64,000 nt of DNA from DATAEG01 sp963703085 (GCA_963703085.1 OY969789.1:1736001-1800000), one strand, 5' to 3'. Positions 1-9,227 are shown, counted from the stretch's first letter. A program made the numbers and translations. The notes: generated from the sequence alone by a model not told the origin.

Positions 1-130
1 CGGCGTGCACCGAGTCCGGGCTCGGCGCCAGCTCGGCCAGTGCGGCGATTGAGTCGTCGGGGAGGGTCAGCACATCGATCGGCGACGGCACATACCCCTC
101 GCCACTAGTGCTGTTGTCCCCGTTGTTCAT
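1..130 (-). CDS. N-terminus of an unidentified protein (cut by window edge)
   Basis: An open frame starts at the ATG at 128-130 on the minus strand and runs off the left edge after 43 codons. The visible part begins MNNGDNSTSGEGYVPSPID and continues into a short acidic, proline-containing stretch. There is no signal peptide, membrane segment or motif that identifies it. The start is plausible because nothing in-frame lies close upstream and the 365 bases beyond it are non-coding. The function cannot be judged from this fragment. Confidence 0.5.
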   Translation of the reverse strand, partial: MNNGDNSTSGEGYVPSPIDVLTLPDDSIAALAELAPSPDSVHA

Positions 131-268
131 GACCCAATTCTAGGTCGAGGCACCGACAATTTCGGGCTATCCACAGACCCAATCGTAAAGGGATTCCCCT
201 TACTCGCATAGGGCGAAACGGCGAGCCGTCGGAGCGAGGCGAGGACGGCCGTAGACCAGAGCGAAACC

Positions 269-422
269 GCACTCGACAGCGCAACCCACGAACCCCGCAT
301 CCGTCGCTGCCGTAGTAAACCCAGCTCCCCGAGAACTGCACCCGACAACGCAACCCACAAGCCACGCACCCCGTCGCTGCTCGTAGTGAACCCAGCTCCC
401 CGAGAACCGCCACCGACAGAAC
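269..422. repeat. Tandem ~69-bp intergenic repeat, two units plus a partial third
   Basis: The gene-free stretch 131-495 holds two head-to-tail copies of a unit of about 69 bases, roughly 269-337 and 338-408. Each contains GCAACCCAC, CCGTCGCTGC and CCCAGCTCCCCGAGAAC. A third copy starts near 409 with GCCACCGACAG and decays. The units differ by scattered substitutions and one-base indels, so the duplication is not recent. A minus-strand frame crosses the repeat, but its translation is Gly/Arg/Cys-rich with no family signature and I do not call it. I see nothing else in this stretch except the upstream region of the transporter that follows. Confidence 0.6.
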
Positions 423-495
423 CGCGCTGGAACCGCACCCAACACCCCGGCGGTTAGGCTGACGCGCCACTTGCCTCCGGCTGGATCGGGATGAG

Positions 496-1722
496 ATGAC
501 CGCTTTGGTGGAGCCCACCACTCCGGTCTCCCGCGGGTGGACACTGCGATTCAGCCTGCTGTGGTTCGGCTTCTGGATGGCGCAACTGGCGCCCATCCAA
601 CTGGTCATTCCCAATCAGCTCGACGTGATCGATCATGCCCACAAGGTCCGTGACTTCGGGCTGATCAGCGGGCTGACCGGGATCGCTGCGCTGATTACGC
701 TGCCGCTGTTCGGTGCGTTGTGCGATCGAACCAAGGCGCGGTTCGGCCGCCGCCGGGTGTGGATGGTGGCCGGCGTCGCGGTGTACGCGGTCGGTCTGCT
801 CGGCACCGGAATCCAGCACACCTGGATCGGCATCGGGCTGGCCTTCCTCGTGGCATCGCTCGGCGTCAACATGGCCACGGCAGGCCTGACCGCGGCCATC
901 GCGGACGAGGTGCCCGACCACCAGCGCGGCATGATCTCCGGCGCGATCTACGGCCCGCAGGCGATCGGCATCCTGGTCGGCCTGGTGGTGCTCACCGTCA
1001 TCGACAACAACGGTGCGATCGCGTACACCTTCCTCGCCCTGGCGATGGTGGGCTGCGCGGTGCCGTTCATCAGGCGCTACCGCGACATCGCGACAACCCA
1101 AGCCGCCCCGCCGCTGTCGCTGCGCTCCATCGCCACGGGCATGTGGATCAGCCCGCGGGACAACCCCGACTTCGCCTGGGCGTTCGCGGCCCGGCTGCTG
1201 GTCAACCTCGGCAACGCACTGGGCACCACGTACCTGCTGTACTTCCTGCAGGACTACCTCAAGGTGGACGACCCGGACGGCAGCCTGGTCATCCTCTCGC
1301 TCATCTACCTTGTCTTCACTCTCGCCGCGACCTACCTCGGCGGCATCGCATCGGACCGGTCCGGCCGGCGCCGCATCTTCGTCGGCGTGGCGTCGGTCTT
1401 GCAGGCCGTCGCATGCGTGGGGCTGACGGTGTACCCGACGTTCGGCACTGCGCTGGTCGGCGCAGCGTTCCTGGGTGCCGGGTACGGCGCGTTCATGTCC
1501 GTCGACCAGGCACTCATCACCGCCGTGCTGCCGGATGCCGCCTCCCGGGCCAAGGACCTCGGGGTGATGAACGTGGGCTCGGTCGGCCCGCAGGCACTCG
1601 CCCCGCTGATCGCCAGCCTGGTGATCGGCACCCTGGGTGGTTACCGGGTGCTGTTCGGCGCCGCCGGGCTGGCCACCCTGCTCGGCGCGGCAATGGTCCG
1701 GCAGATCCGGTCAGTGCGCTGA
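496..1722 (+). CDS. MFS transporter
   Basis: A 408-residue polytopic membrane protein of the major facilitator superfamily, with about twelve hydrophobic helices spread along the whole length. Two copies of the family loop motif A are visible: GALCDRTKARFGRRR near residues 73-87, and GGIASDRSGRRR at the start of the second half. These mark the cytoplasmic loops after helices 2 and 8. The substrate cannot be read from sequence. The general look recalls sugar/cation-symport-type MFS proteins, but that is only a guess. The ATG at 496 is chosen because the protein starts just ahead of the first helix. Its 3' end overlaps the convergent regulator gene by 12 bases. Confidence 0.85.
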   Translation: MTALVEPTTPVSRGWTLRFSLLWFGFWMAQLAPIQLVIPNQLDVIDHAHKVRDFGLISGLTGIAALITLPLFGALCDRTKARFGRRRVWMVAGVAVYAVGLLGTGIQHTWIGIGLAFLVASLGVNMATAGLTAAIADEVPDHQRGMISGAIYGPQAIGILVGLVVLTVIDNNGAIAYTFLALAMVGCAVPFIRRYRDIATTQAAPPLSLRSIATGMWISPRDNPDFAWAFAARLLVNLGNALGTTYLLYFLQDYLKVDDPDGSLVILSLIYLVFTLAATYLGGIASDRSGRRRIFVGVASVLQAVACVGLTVYPTFGTALVGAAFLGAGYGAFMSVDQALITAVLPDAASRAKDLGVMNVGSVGPQALAPLIASLVIGTLGGYRVLFGAAGLATLLGAAMVRQIRSVR

Positions 1723-2706
1723 GCGCTGCACCAGGCCGCGGTGCGCCGCCTGCACGCCGGCCTGGAAACGAGTACGCACACCGAGGCCGGCCAGCAGCGC
1801 CGCGTTGCGCCTACCCAGCGTCCGGGTGCTGATGCCCAGCTCGCGAGCGATCGCCTCGTCCTTCATCCCGGTGCCGAGCAGGGCAAGCAGATCGGCATCG
1901 ATGACGTCGTCGGGCGCGGCATCCACGGAATAGGTGAGCAGTGGTACGGACTGCTGCCACAACAGCTCGAACAGGGCCACCAGCGATCGAACCACGGTCG
2001 GCGCGCGCACCAGCAGGGCCGATCCGATCACCTCGTCCACGGCCAGCGGCAGCAGCGCGACCGACCGGTCGGCAATGGCCAGCTTCATCGGGACGTCGGC
2101 GTGCACCCGCGCCTCCTCGCCCTGTTGCACCGACGCACGCGCCTGGTCGACGGCGCCGGGCAACTCGAACGCCTCCGTGGCGTAGATCCCGCGGACCGCC
2201 ACGCCTCGATCCAGCACCTGGCGCTCCGGCACGTTCTGCTCGACCACCGCCTGGGCGTAGGGCGGCCGATCCAGCACCAACATCTCGGTCGACACCGACT
2301 GGGTCAGCTGGATGAACCGGGCCGCAACGGCCGGTCGTCCGACCACGACCTCGATCAATTCGTCCGGGCTGGTGCGCAACTCGTGCGGCTGCTCGGCCGC
2401 CAGCCGTAACGCTGCAGCCTGGGCGGCGGCGAACTCCTCGGTGCGCCGCGAGATGAGGGCCGGCACCGCGACTTCGGGCCGGACGGCCACCAGGCCCTCG
2501 TCCGGGCCGACGACCCGGGCCAGGAAGCCCAGATCCTCCAACACGCTCACGATCTCCGCGATCGCGCGGACGCGTCGGCCGATCGCGCGGGCCAGCTCGG
2601 CAGGCGTGCATCTGCCGACCCTCAGCACGGCGAGGTAGGCGGCCTCCTCATCGGCGGTCACACCTAACGACTCGAACAACCTGACTCCTCTCTCGACGGT
2701 TATCAC
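1711..2706 (-). CDS. TrmB-like / LuxR-type helix-turn-helix regulator
   Basis: A 331-residue predicted transcription factor. Residues about 1-70 (FESLGVTADEEAAYLAVL onward) look like the winged-helix N-terminus of TrmB-type regulators. The last ~65 residues carry a LuxR/GerE-type helix-turn-helix (MKDEAIARELGISTRTLGRR). The middle part resembles the phospholipase-D-like sensor region of this actinobacterial family. I start it at GTG 2704-2706 because AGGGGA lies six bases upstream; a longer frame up to 2832 exists but would run into the divergent gene. It converges on the MFS gene with a 12-base overlap and diverges from the secreted beta-propeller-like protein. Targets are unknown. Confidence 0.8.
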   Translation of the reverse strand: MITVERGVRLFESLGVTADEEAAYLAVLRVGRCTPAELARAIGRRVRAIAEIVSVLEDLGFLARVVGPDEGLVAVRPEVAVPALISRRTEEFAAAQAAALRLAAEQPHELRTSPDELIEVVVGRPAVAARFIQLTQSVSTEMLVLDRPPYAQAVVEQNVPERQVLDRGVAVRGIYATEAFELPGAVDQARASVQQGEEARVHADVPMKLAIADRSVALLPLAVDEVIGSALLVRAPTVVRSLVALFELLWQQSVPLLTYSVDAAPDDVIDADLLALLGTGMKDEAIARELGISTRTLGRRNAALLAGLGVRTRFQAGVQAAHRGLVQRSAH

Positions 2707-2727
2707 CGGTTCCCCTGACCGGCACCG

Positions 2728-2746
2728 GACATGGCATGTATATGTC
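2728..2746. promoter_or_regulatory. Inverted repeat GACAT-N9-ATGTC in a divergent promoter region
   Basis: The 86 bases between the divergent starts at 2706 and 2793 contain GACAT (2728-2732) and ATGTC (2742-2746) as an inverted pair. On the minus strand the right half runs into TATACAT, a fair -10 candidate for the regulator gene. An autoregulatory operator is a reasonable inference, but the arms are only five bases and chance cannot be excluded. Confidence 0.25.
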
Positions 2747-2792
2747 AGCGCCGCTACTGGATTCCGCATCAGTGCACAGCTAGGAACGACAC

Positions 2793-3899
2793 ATGCCGAT
2801 CCCCCCACGTCGCGCGGCGCTGCTCGCAGCACTGTCCACCGTCCTCACTGCGACGTGTGTCGCTGCCCCGTCTGCCGCGGCCGCTCCGGCGAAGTGGCGC
2901 GCGCCGCATTGCCTGAGCGTGTCCGGCGACGGCGCGGTCACCTTCACCCCGGACGACGGCAGGTCGGTCGCCGCTACCAGCACCAAGTTGGCACCGGTCG
3001 CGTATGCGCGGGTGACCGCACTGCCCCGCGCGAACACCCTCCTGGCAACGAACAAACGCCACATCGAACGCTCTACCGACGCGGGCTGCTCCTGGACGGT
3101 TGTCGGCACCACCGATGACGACCTGACGTTCTACAAGCTCGCTGCCGGTGCGGGTTCGGTGGGCTACGCGTACGGAGTCCACGCGCCGACGATCTACCGG
3201 GTCGACGGTGACGCGGTCGCCCGCCGCACCGGCCCGGTGCCCGGCGACGGCATGGTCGGTCTGGCCGCCTCGCCGACCGACTCGAACGAGGTGCGAGCGG
3301 TCGCCGAGGACGGTCAGGTCTACGCCTCCGGCAACGGCGCGCGGAGCTGGCGGAAGGTGGGGTTGCCGCCGGTCGCCGGGTTGTACAGCTATACCGCCGT
3401 GATGGACCCGCACAACCTCGACCACATCATCGTGGGCACGCTCGGCAGCGCGGCGTTCACCACATTCGACGGCGGGCGATCGTGGCTGCACGCCACCGGC
3501 ATCGGCACCGGCCCACGGGCGAACGTGTTCACCGCGGCGATCTCGGCCGCCGACCCGCAGACAGTGTGGGCGGAAGGTTACGACTCAGCACAGAGCACTG
3601 ATGCGGCCCGGACGATCTGGCGCTCGTCCGACGGCGGGCGCACGTTCCACCCGGTGCTGAACGGATTGCAGGCGACGTTGATCAACGGCACCGAACTGTT
3701 CCCGCATCCGAAGAACCCCGACCTGCTGTACTTCTCCTTCGGCACCTGGGTGGCTGCGTACGGGACGGACCTCTTCCGCTACAACGCACGCACCGACACT
3801 GTCACGGCAGCGCACAACAGCTACGACGGCGTGAACAGCATCGTGTTCAACCCGGCCGACCCGCATTTCATCTACCTCGGGCTGACCGCGGTGCGCTGA
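2793..3899 (+). CDS. Secreted beta-propeller-like protein with BNR/sortilin-type repeats
   Basis: A 368-residue protein with a clear Sec signal peptide: MPIPPRR, then a hydrophobic core, then an Ala-rich cleavage region ending near residue 30. The mature part shows recurring Asp-box-like segments such as RSTDAGCSWTVV, SGNGARSWRKV, FDGGRSWLH and SSDGGRTFHP. This S/T-x-D-x-G-x-x-W/F pattern is found in BNR, sialidase and Vps10/sortilin-type beta-propellers. No sialidase catalytic set is apparent, so enzymatic activity is doubtful and a binding or structural role outside the cell is more likely. It is transcribed away from the TrmB/LuxR-type regulator, which may control it. Confidence 0.75.
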   Translation: MPIPPRRAALLAALSTVLTATCVAAPSAAAAPAKWRAPHCLSVSGDGAVTFTPDDGRSVAATSTKLAPVAYARVTALPRANTLLATNKRHIERSTDAGCSWTVVGTTDDDLTFYKLAAGAGSVGYAYGVHAPTIYRVDGDAVARRTGPVPGDGMVGLAASPTDSNEVRAVAEDGQVYASGNGARSWRKVGLPPVAGLYSYTAVMDPHNLDHIIVGTLGSAAFTTFDGGRSWLHATGIGTGPRANVFTAAISAADPQTVWAEGYDSAQSTDAARTIWRSSDGGRTFHPVLNGLQATLINGTELFPHPKNPDLLYFSFGTWVAAYGTDLFRYNARTDTVTAAHNSYDGVNSIVFNPADPHFIYLGLTAVR

Positions 3900-3918
3900 G
3901 CTCGGGCCGGACCCGCGG

Positions 3919-5109
3919 TCAGAGAAAGGTCTTTCCCTCCCCGCGGTAGGTCGGGAACGAGTCGACCACCCGGTCCTCTTCGACGACGTGCAAAGCGTCG
4001 AGGTGCTCGCACAGTTCACCGGCCTTCGCGTGCCGCAGCCATACCCGGTCGCCGATGCGCAGGCCGTCGGCGGCGGCACCGGTGAGCGGCGTCTGCACCT
4101 CGCCGGCCCCTTCCCCGCGGAGTAGCCGCAGCCCGGCGGGGTACGTCGGTACCGGCTGGCGGTCGGTGCCGACCGGGCCGGAGGCGATCCAGCCCCCGCC
4201 GGTGACGGTGACCACGCCCGGCGCCGGGCGGCGGGCGACCGACAAGGCGAAGAGCGCCGCCGGCTCAGCGCGGAAGGACCGGTACTGGTCGAACAGTCCC
4301 GGCGCGTAAAGACCGGACCCGGCCGCGACCTCGGTCACCGCCGACTCCGCAGCCGTGGTCTCGAGACTGCCGGTGCCGCCCCCGTTGACGAATTCCAGCG
4401 GGGCGATCGCGGACACCGCAGCCACGACCGCGGCGCGCCGCTCCGCGAGTTCGGGAATGGACCGATGCTTGATGAGCCGGATGGCGCCGCTGCGCATCGG
4501 GTTGCGTGCTACCACGTCGCCGAGCCCGGCGACCTGGCCTTCGTAACCCATCACTCCGACCAGGCGGTAACCGGGCCTGGCGAGCAGTACCCGGGCCAGT
4601 TCGGCAGCGTCGGCCGGGTCGTGCACCGGGGAGCGTCGCGGCCCGATGTGCACCCGCCCACCCAACGCCCGCAGCGACGCGTCGACCTCGATGCAGACCC
4701 GGAATTCGGGGCGGTGCTGAGGAGGCACCACCGCGTCGATGAAGTCGAGCTGTTCAACGCTGTCCACCATCAGCGTGATCCGCGCGGCGGCAGCTGCATC
4801 GGCGGCCAAGCCGCGGAACGCGCCCCGCTCGACGGACGGATAGGCCACCAGCACGTCGTCGAACTCGTCGGCCAACCAGAGCGCCTCGCCCAGCGTGTAT
4901 CCGAGGATCCCGGCGTACCCGTCCATGCCGAGCACCTCACGCAGTACGGCGCGGCAGCGCACCGACTTGCTGGCCACTCTGATCGGCTTGCCGGCTGCGC
5001 GGCGCACCATGTCCGCAGCGTTACGACGCAACGCGTCGCGATCAAGCACGCCTAGCGGGGTGTCCAACCCGGCAGTCGCCGCGTCGAGCCGTTCCCGTTG
5101 GCCAGGCAT
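3919..5109 (-). CDS. Alanine-racemase-fold PLP enzyme (amino-acid deaminase/aldolase type)
   Basis: A 396-residue protein of the fold-type III PLP family that includes D-threonine aldolase and D-serine dehydratase-like enzymes. Residues 40-50 (GKPIRVASKSV) place the presumed PLP-binding lysine at K48. A TIM-barrel-like body follows, and then a C-terminal beta domain ending HAKAGELCEHLDALHVV, where metal ligands sit in the related aldolases. The likely reaction is deamination or retro-aldol cleavage of a hydroxy-amino acid, but the substrate is unknown. The gene is divergent from the FAD-linked oxidase next to it, with 56 bases between starts, so the two may share control. Confidence 0.75.
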   Translation of the reverse strand: MPGQRERLDAATAGLDTPLGVLDRDALRRNAADMVRRAAGKPIRVASKSVRCRAVLREVLGMDGYAGILGYTLGEALWLADEFDDVLVAYPSVERGAFRGLAADAAAAARITLMVDSVEQLDFIDAVVPPQHRPEFRVCIEVDASLRALGGRVHIGPRRSPVHDPADAAELARVLLARPGYRLVGVMGYEGQVAGLGDVVARNPMRSGAIRLIKHRSIPELAERRAAVVAAVSAIAPLEFVNGGGTGSLETTAAESAVTEVAAGSGLYAPGLFDQYRSFRAEPAALFALSVARRPAPGVVTVTGGGWIASGPVGTDRQPVPTYPAGLRLLRGEGAGEVQTPLTGAAADGLRIGDRVWLRHAKAGELCEHLDALHVVEEDRVVDSFPTYRGEGKTFL

Positions 5110-5165
5110 TTGCAGTGAGCATATGGCCCGGGGGGTTACGGGAGCACGGCGCTAGCCTTGGCTCG

Positions 5166-6521
5166 ATGCCGAGCCGACCTTGGACGACGCGTGGCCGGGA
5201 CGACGCTGCCCGGACGACGGGTTGGACGAACTGGGCCGGCAATCAGCACGCCGCGCAGGTGCACGTTGCCGCACCGCGAAGCACCGAGGAACTCACCGCC
5301 GCGGTGCGCCGGGCAGCGGAGCGCGGCGGGCGGGTCAAGGCCGTCGGCGCCGGTCATTCGTTCACCGGCATCGGGCTGCCCGACGACGTGCAGCTGCGGC
5401 TGGATCACCTCGCCGGACTGGTCCGGCTCGATCGCGGTACCGGGCTGGTCACCGTGCAGGCCGGCATGCCGTTGCATCGACTGAACCGCCTGCTCGCCGA
5501 GGCGGGGCTCGGCCTGACCAATCTCGGCGACATCGACCGGCAGACCATCGCCGGTGCGGTGTCGACCGGTACGCACGGCACCGGCGCCCGGTTCGGCGGG
5601 CTGGCAACTCAACTGCGCGGGCTGGAGCTGGTGCTCGCCGACGGTTCGGTGCTCTCGGCCTCGGCCGACGAGAACGCCGACGTGTTCGCCGCGGCACGAG
5701 TCGGGCTCGGCGCCCTCGGCGTGCTGTCCACCGTCACCCTGCAGGCCGAGCCACTGTTCGCGATGCGGGCGCAGGAAGGTCCGATGGGACTGAGCGATGT
5801 CCTCGCACAATTCGACGAACTGGCCGCCAGCACCGACCACGTCGAGTTCTACTGGTTCCCGCACACCGAACGCACCCTGGTCAAGCGCAACGCCCGGCTG
5901 CCGTGGAGCGACGACGTGCGCAGTCCGTCCCGACTGTCGAGCTGGTGGAACGACGAGCTGATGAACAACGTCGCCTTCGGCGCCGCGATCGGGCTCGGTA
6001 AGCGGGCGCCCCGCGCCGTACCGCGGATCAACTCCGTGGTGACCCGGTTGCTCGGCGAGCGCACCTTCACCGATGTCTCGCATCGGGTGTTCACCACACC
6101 GCGGCGGGTTCGGTTCGTCGAGATGGAGTACGCGGTACCCCGGTCCGAGCTGACCGAGCTGGTGCGCGCCATCAAGCAGACGATCGAGACGCGCGGCTGG
6201 CCGATCGCTTTCCCGATCGAGGTGCGGGTCGCGGCCGGCGACGACATCGCGCTGTCCACCGCGTCCGGTCGGGATTCCGGCTACGTCGCCGTCCACGTGC
6301 CGGCCGGGCAGGAGCACGAGACCTACTTCCGTGCGGTCGAACACCTCGCCGGTGCGGTAGGGGGCCGGCCGCACTGGGGCAAGCTGCACTACCTCGACGC
6401 CGCGACGCTGCGGGAGCGGTACCCGCGCTTCGACGAGTTCGTCGCGCTACGCGATCGCCTCGACCCGAACGGGCTGTTCAGCAACAGCTACCTCGATCGA
6501 GTCCTCGGCCCGGCACGATAG
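5166..6521 (+). CDS. FAD-dependent D-arabinono-1,4-lactone oxidase / alditol oxidase family
   Basis: A 451-residue VAO-type flavoprotein. The N-terminal FAD domain has KAVGAGHSF near residue 60, whose histidine is the usual covalent FAD site in this family. It continues with GDIDRQTIAGAVSTGTHGTG, the typical pyrophosphate-binding segment. The C-terminal ALO domain ends with the recognisable PHWGKLHYL and FSNSYLDRVLG. Enzymes of this family oxidise sugar lactones or polyols using oxygen. I prefer ATG 5166 to the in-frame start at 5115, because the extra 17 residues would reach into the divergent gene's promoter region. Confidence 0.85.
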   Translation: MPSRPWTTRGRDDAARTTGWTNWAGNQHAAQVHVAAPRSTEELTAAVRRAAERGGRVKAVGAGHSFTGIGLPDDVQLRLDHLAGLVRLDRGTGLVTVQAGMPLHRLNRLLAEAGLGLTNLGDIDRQTIAGAVSTGTHGTGARFGGLATQLRGLELVLADGSVLSASADENADVFAAARVGLGALGVLSTVTLQAEPLFAMRAQEGPMGLSDVLAQFDELAASTDHVEFYWFPHTERTLVKRNARLPWSDDVRSPSRLSSWWNDELMNNVAFGAAIGLGKRAPRAVPRINSVVTRLLGERTFTDVSHRVFTTPRRVRFVEMEYAVPRSELTELVRAIKQTIETRGWPIAFPIEVRVAAGDDIALSTASGRDSGYVAVHVPAGQEHETYFRAVEHLAGAVGGRPHWGKLHYLDAATLRERYPRFDEFVALRDRLDPNGLFSNSYLDRVLGPAR

Positions 6522-6544
6522 CCGGGCTCATCGGCCAGGCTCGC

Positions 6545-7760
6545 TCAGGCCGGTGGCTGGCCGGCGGCGAAGTACTCGACGAGGTCGGGGTCGAGCGCAG
6601 CGATGCTGACCGGCTGCGAGCCGGACCGCAGTGATGCCGTGGCCGCGGCGCCGGCGGCCACCGCCTCGCGGGCCGCCACCGGCGAGGCGTCCGTCAGCCC
6701 GCCTGCGGTGATGAACCGAAGAAACTCAGCAACCAGCGCCGCGTCCGCGCCGCCGTGCGTCCCGTCGACCGACGCGACCGGGACGAGCAGGTCGGCATCG
6801 TCGCGATAGCCCGAGCGACGCTGGTTCCACACCTTGATGCTCGCGGCTCCCTCGCCGACGGCATCACCGAAATTCTCGATGCGGCCGGCGTCGCCGATCA
6901 CCGTGTAGTTGCGCCAGTAGTCCGGCGTGAAATGGCATTGCTGGTAACTGGCCAGCACCCCGTTGTCCAGCCGGCTGATCATCATGCTGATGTCCTCGAC
7001 GTCCACCACCGGATTGAGGCGATCGAGCCGGCCCGGCGGCCACTGCTCGGGGTCGTACCAGTCGGCCATCAGCGCCGGGAACGGCTCGTCGGTAGTACGG
7101 CGGCGGGCCGGGTCGCCGAAGACCATGAGATCACCCATCGCCACGACCTCGCGGGACGAGCCGCCGGCCAGCCAGTGGATGACATCCAGGTCATGGGCGC
7201 CCTTCTGCAGCAACAACCCGACGCGTCTTGCGCCGGTCGGCATGCCAGTCCCGGAAGTAGAAGTCGCCGCCGTGCCCGACGAAGTGCCGGCACCACACCG
7301 ACTTCACCGCTCCGATAGCGCCGTCCTCGATCAAAGCGCGCATGGCGCGCAGCATCGGCAGATGCCGCAGGTTGTGTCCGACGTAAAGCTTCGCGCGACT
7401 GTCTCGGGCCGCCGCCAGCACCGCGTCGCAGTCCTCCGTCGACAGGGCGAGCGGCTTCTCGACGAACACCGCTGTACCCGCACGCAGGAAGTCCAGCGCC
7501 TGCGCCGCATGCAGATGGTCCGGAGTGAAGAGCATGACCGCGTCCAGCCCGGCGTCCAGCAGGGCGCGGTGGTCGTCGCGCAGGGCGACTGCGCCGAACA
7601 GCTCGGTGGCATAACGCTTCCCGGCCGCGGAGGGATCAGCACAAGCGACCACCCGCGCACCCGAGTCGCCGCCGTGGGCATGCGTCGCGAGCACCGCGCG
7701 CTGGCCGACGCCGACCACGCCGATCCGCACCTCGGCATCCGGCGTGCTCAGGCCAGCCAC
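6545..7760 (-). pseudogene. Gfo/Idh/MocA-family oxidoreductase, split by a one-base frameshift
   Basis: Two overlapping minus-strand frames encode the two halves of one NAD(P)-dependent oxidoreductase. The 5' frame (7760 down to 7191) has the Rossmann start VRIGVVGVGQRAVLATHA, the VFVEKPLAL signature and FYFRDWHADRRKT. The 3' frame (to 6545) resumes with VGLLLQKGAHDLDVIHWL and carries the rest of the C-terminal domain. In intact relatives these segments are contiguous, so one extra base near 7221-7228 (minus-strand ACGCGTCGGG) breaks the frame. It is either a real frameshift or a sequencing/assembly error; the codons on both sides look undecayed. Intact length would be about 404 residues. No recoding signal is evident. 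Confidence 0.8.
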
Positions 7761-7809
7761 GATCGTCCCCCTCCGCTGTGCTCAGCCGGTAAACGTATCG
7801 TCCTTGGTC

Positions 7810-8431
7810 ATGCGGCGAGTCTGGGTTCTGTTCGGGGCGGGGTTGCTGCTGGCCGCGTGCAGTTCCGGCCCGGCCGAGCAGGGTCGGACCACCAGCAGCG
7901 CCGCACCGTCGACGTCCACCGCCCACGTCGAGCTCACCCAGCGCGGTGCCCACGACTCCGCTGGACGCCGGGCCGGTCAGCCGGAAGGACGGCCCGTGTC
8001 CGCTCGTACCGGTGTCGGCGGCCGTGGCCAACGGCGGGATGCGGTTGATCCGCACCGTGGTGCTCACCCAGGCCAGGCGCGCGGTCGGCTGCGACTTCTA
8101 CGCCGATCCGAATTTCGCAGCGTCCGAGCACCTGCCCGGACCCAAGCAACCGGCGGTGTCGGTGCGAGTGGCCCGGTACGCAACCGCGACGATCGCCTTC
8201 AACACGATGGCCCGGATCGGCAGCGCCGGCGGTTCGGCGCACGAGGTGAACCTCTCCGCACAGGTGAAGGGTGTCGCCTACCGGACCCGGTTCGACCCCG
8301 CTGACGGCAAGGCCGACTGGGCCTACGTGTACAACGTCGGCAGCAAGGTGGTGACCGTGCTGACCGCGCAGTCGGCCAACGAACTCGCCGGACCCGACAT
8401 CGGAAAGGCAGTTCTCCCGCACGTCTCCTGA
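7810..8431 (+). pseudogene. DUF2020-like lipoprotein, split by a one-base frameshift
   Basis: The 5' frame starts at ATG 7810 with MRRVWVLFGAGLLLAACSS, a lipoprotein signal with lipobox LAAC (Cys17), and continues into a Ser/Thr-rich linker. The globular domain is in the next frame over: PTTPLDAGPVSRKDGPCPLV, then CDFYADPNF and a beta-rich region, ending at 8431. Deleting one base in the run ACCGCCCACG (about 7918-7930) joins TTSSAAPSTSTA to TSSSPSAVPTTPLD, which is clearly one linker. The domain layout (CP near the start, a CxF/Y motif, a long helix, a closing strand) resembles DUF2020. It is the second single-base disruption within 700 bases, so a local sequence error is possible. Confidence 0.65.
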
Positions 8432-8447
8432 TGTGCCGCAGCGCTGC

Positions 8448-9227
8448 TCAGCCGAGATCCGCGGTGATCATCCGCAGCACGTCGGCCAGTTCGTCCAGCA
8501 CGGCGCCCCGGTGCGGTGGGAACAGAGGCGGTGCAGCGCCGGACCGATCCAGCCGCAGGCCCCGATCGACGAGCAGGTACGTCATCCGCAGGGTGCGCAT
8601 CGTGTTCGACGCCCAGGCCGGCACCGGACCAGGGCGCGCCGCGGCGAACGCGCTCTGCACCGAACCGAGCCAGCCCACCGCCTGGTCCGCAGTGAGGTCT
8701 GGACGGGTCAGCGTCACCGTGATCGCCAGCGCAACCCGATCGTCCTCCTGCTGCGCGAAGAGGTAATCGACCGGCAACACCAACCGTCGGGCGGCAATGT
8801 TGAGCAGGTCCGCGGCGGCCGCGGCCGGGATGCGCTGGGACACCCCGAACGCGCGCAACGCGTCAGCACCGTGCGCGATCGGGTGCAGCCAGCCCAGCTC
8901 GTCGTCCCAGCCGCGCAACTCGCTCTCGCCGAGGTACCAGTCGGCGACGCGCTCTCGCCACCGGCCGAGTAGATCGACGTCAACAGCGGCGATCGCCGCA
9001 TCACGAGTGACCAGCCGGGCCAGTACGACGGCCGCGAACGAGCGGGCGTAGACGTGCTCGTCGCCGAGCATCGCCACCAACGCGCCGCCGAGCTCGTCCA
9101 GTCGCGCGTCCTCGGCGCCAGTGGCGATCCGGCGCACCAGCAGGTCGTACCCGAGCGAGTCGCGCCGCAACGGCTCCGGCGAGCGCAGCATCTCCACCAG
9201 CTCCGGAGTCGTCCACTCTCTATTCAT
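8448..9227 (-). CDS. DUF2785 domain protein
   Basis: A 259-residue, largely alpha-helical soluble protein resembling the DUF2785 family. The middle section YLGESELRGWDDELGWLHPI is the family's most recognisable part, with the conserved D-x-E-x-G-W-x-H run. There is no signal peptide or membrane span, and the biochemical role is unknown. The ATG at 9225-9227 lies inside a duplicated segment, and a 29-codon leader frame overlaps it (see that entry). GAGG eight bases upstream of the ATG serves as ribosome binding site. It faces the DUF2020-like gene, with 16 bases between stops. Confidence 0.75.
   Translation of the reverse strand: MNREWTTPELVEMLRSPEPLRRDSLGYDLLVRRIATGAEDARLDELGGALVAMLGDEHVYARSFAAVVLARLVTRDAAIAAVDVDLLGRWRERVADWYLGESELRGWDDELGWLHPIAHGADALRAFGVSQRIPAAAAADLLNIAARRLVLPVDYLFAQQEDDRVALAITVTLTRPDLTADQAVGWLGSVQSAFAAARPGPVPAWASNTMRTLRMTYLLVDRGLRLDRSGAAPPLFPPHRGAVLDELADVLRMITADLG

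Noticed and set aside
105..614. A minus-strand frame of 169 codons over the tandem repeat and the transporter start
   Set aside because: Gly/Arg/Cys-rich repetitive translation that overlaps the transporter; better explained as intergenic repeat DNA.
7191..7760. Programmed frameshifting in the Gfo/Idh/MocA gene
   Set aside because: No slippery heptamer or downstream structure was evident; a simple one-base lesion or sequence error is more economical.
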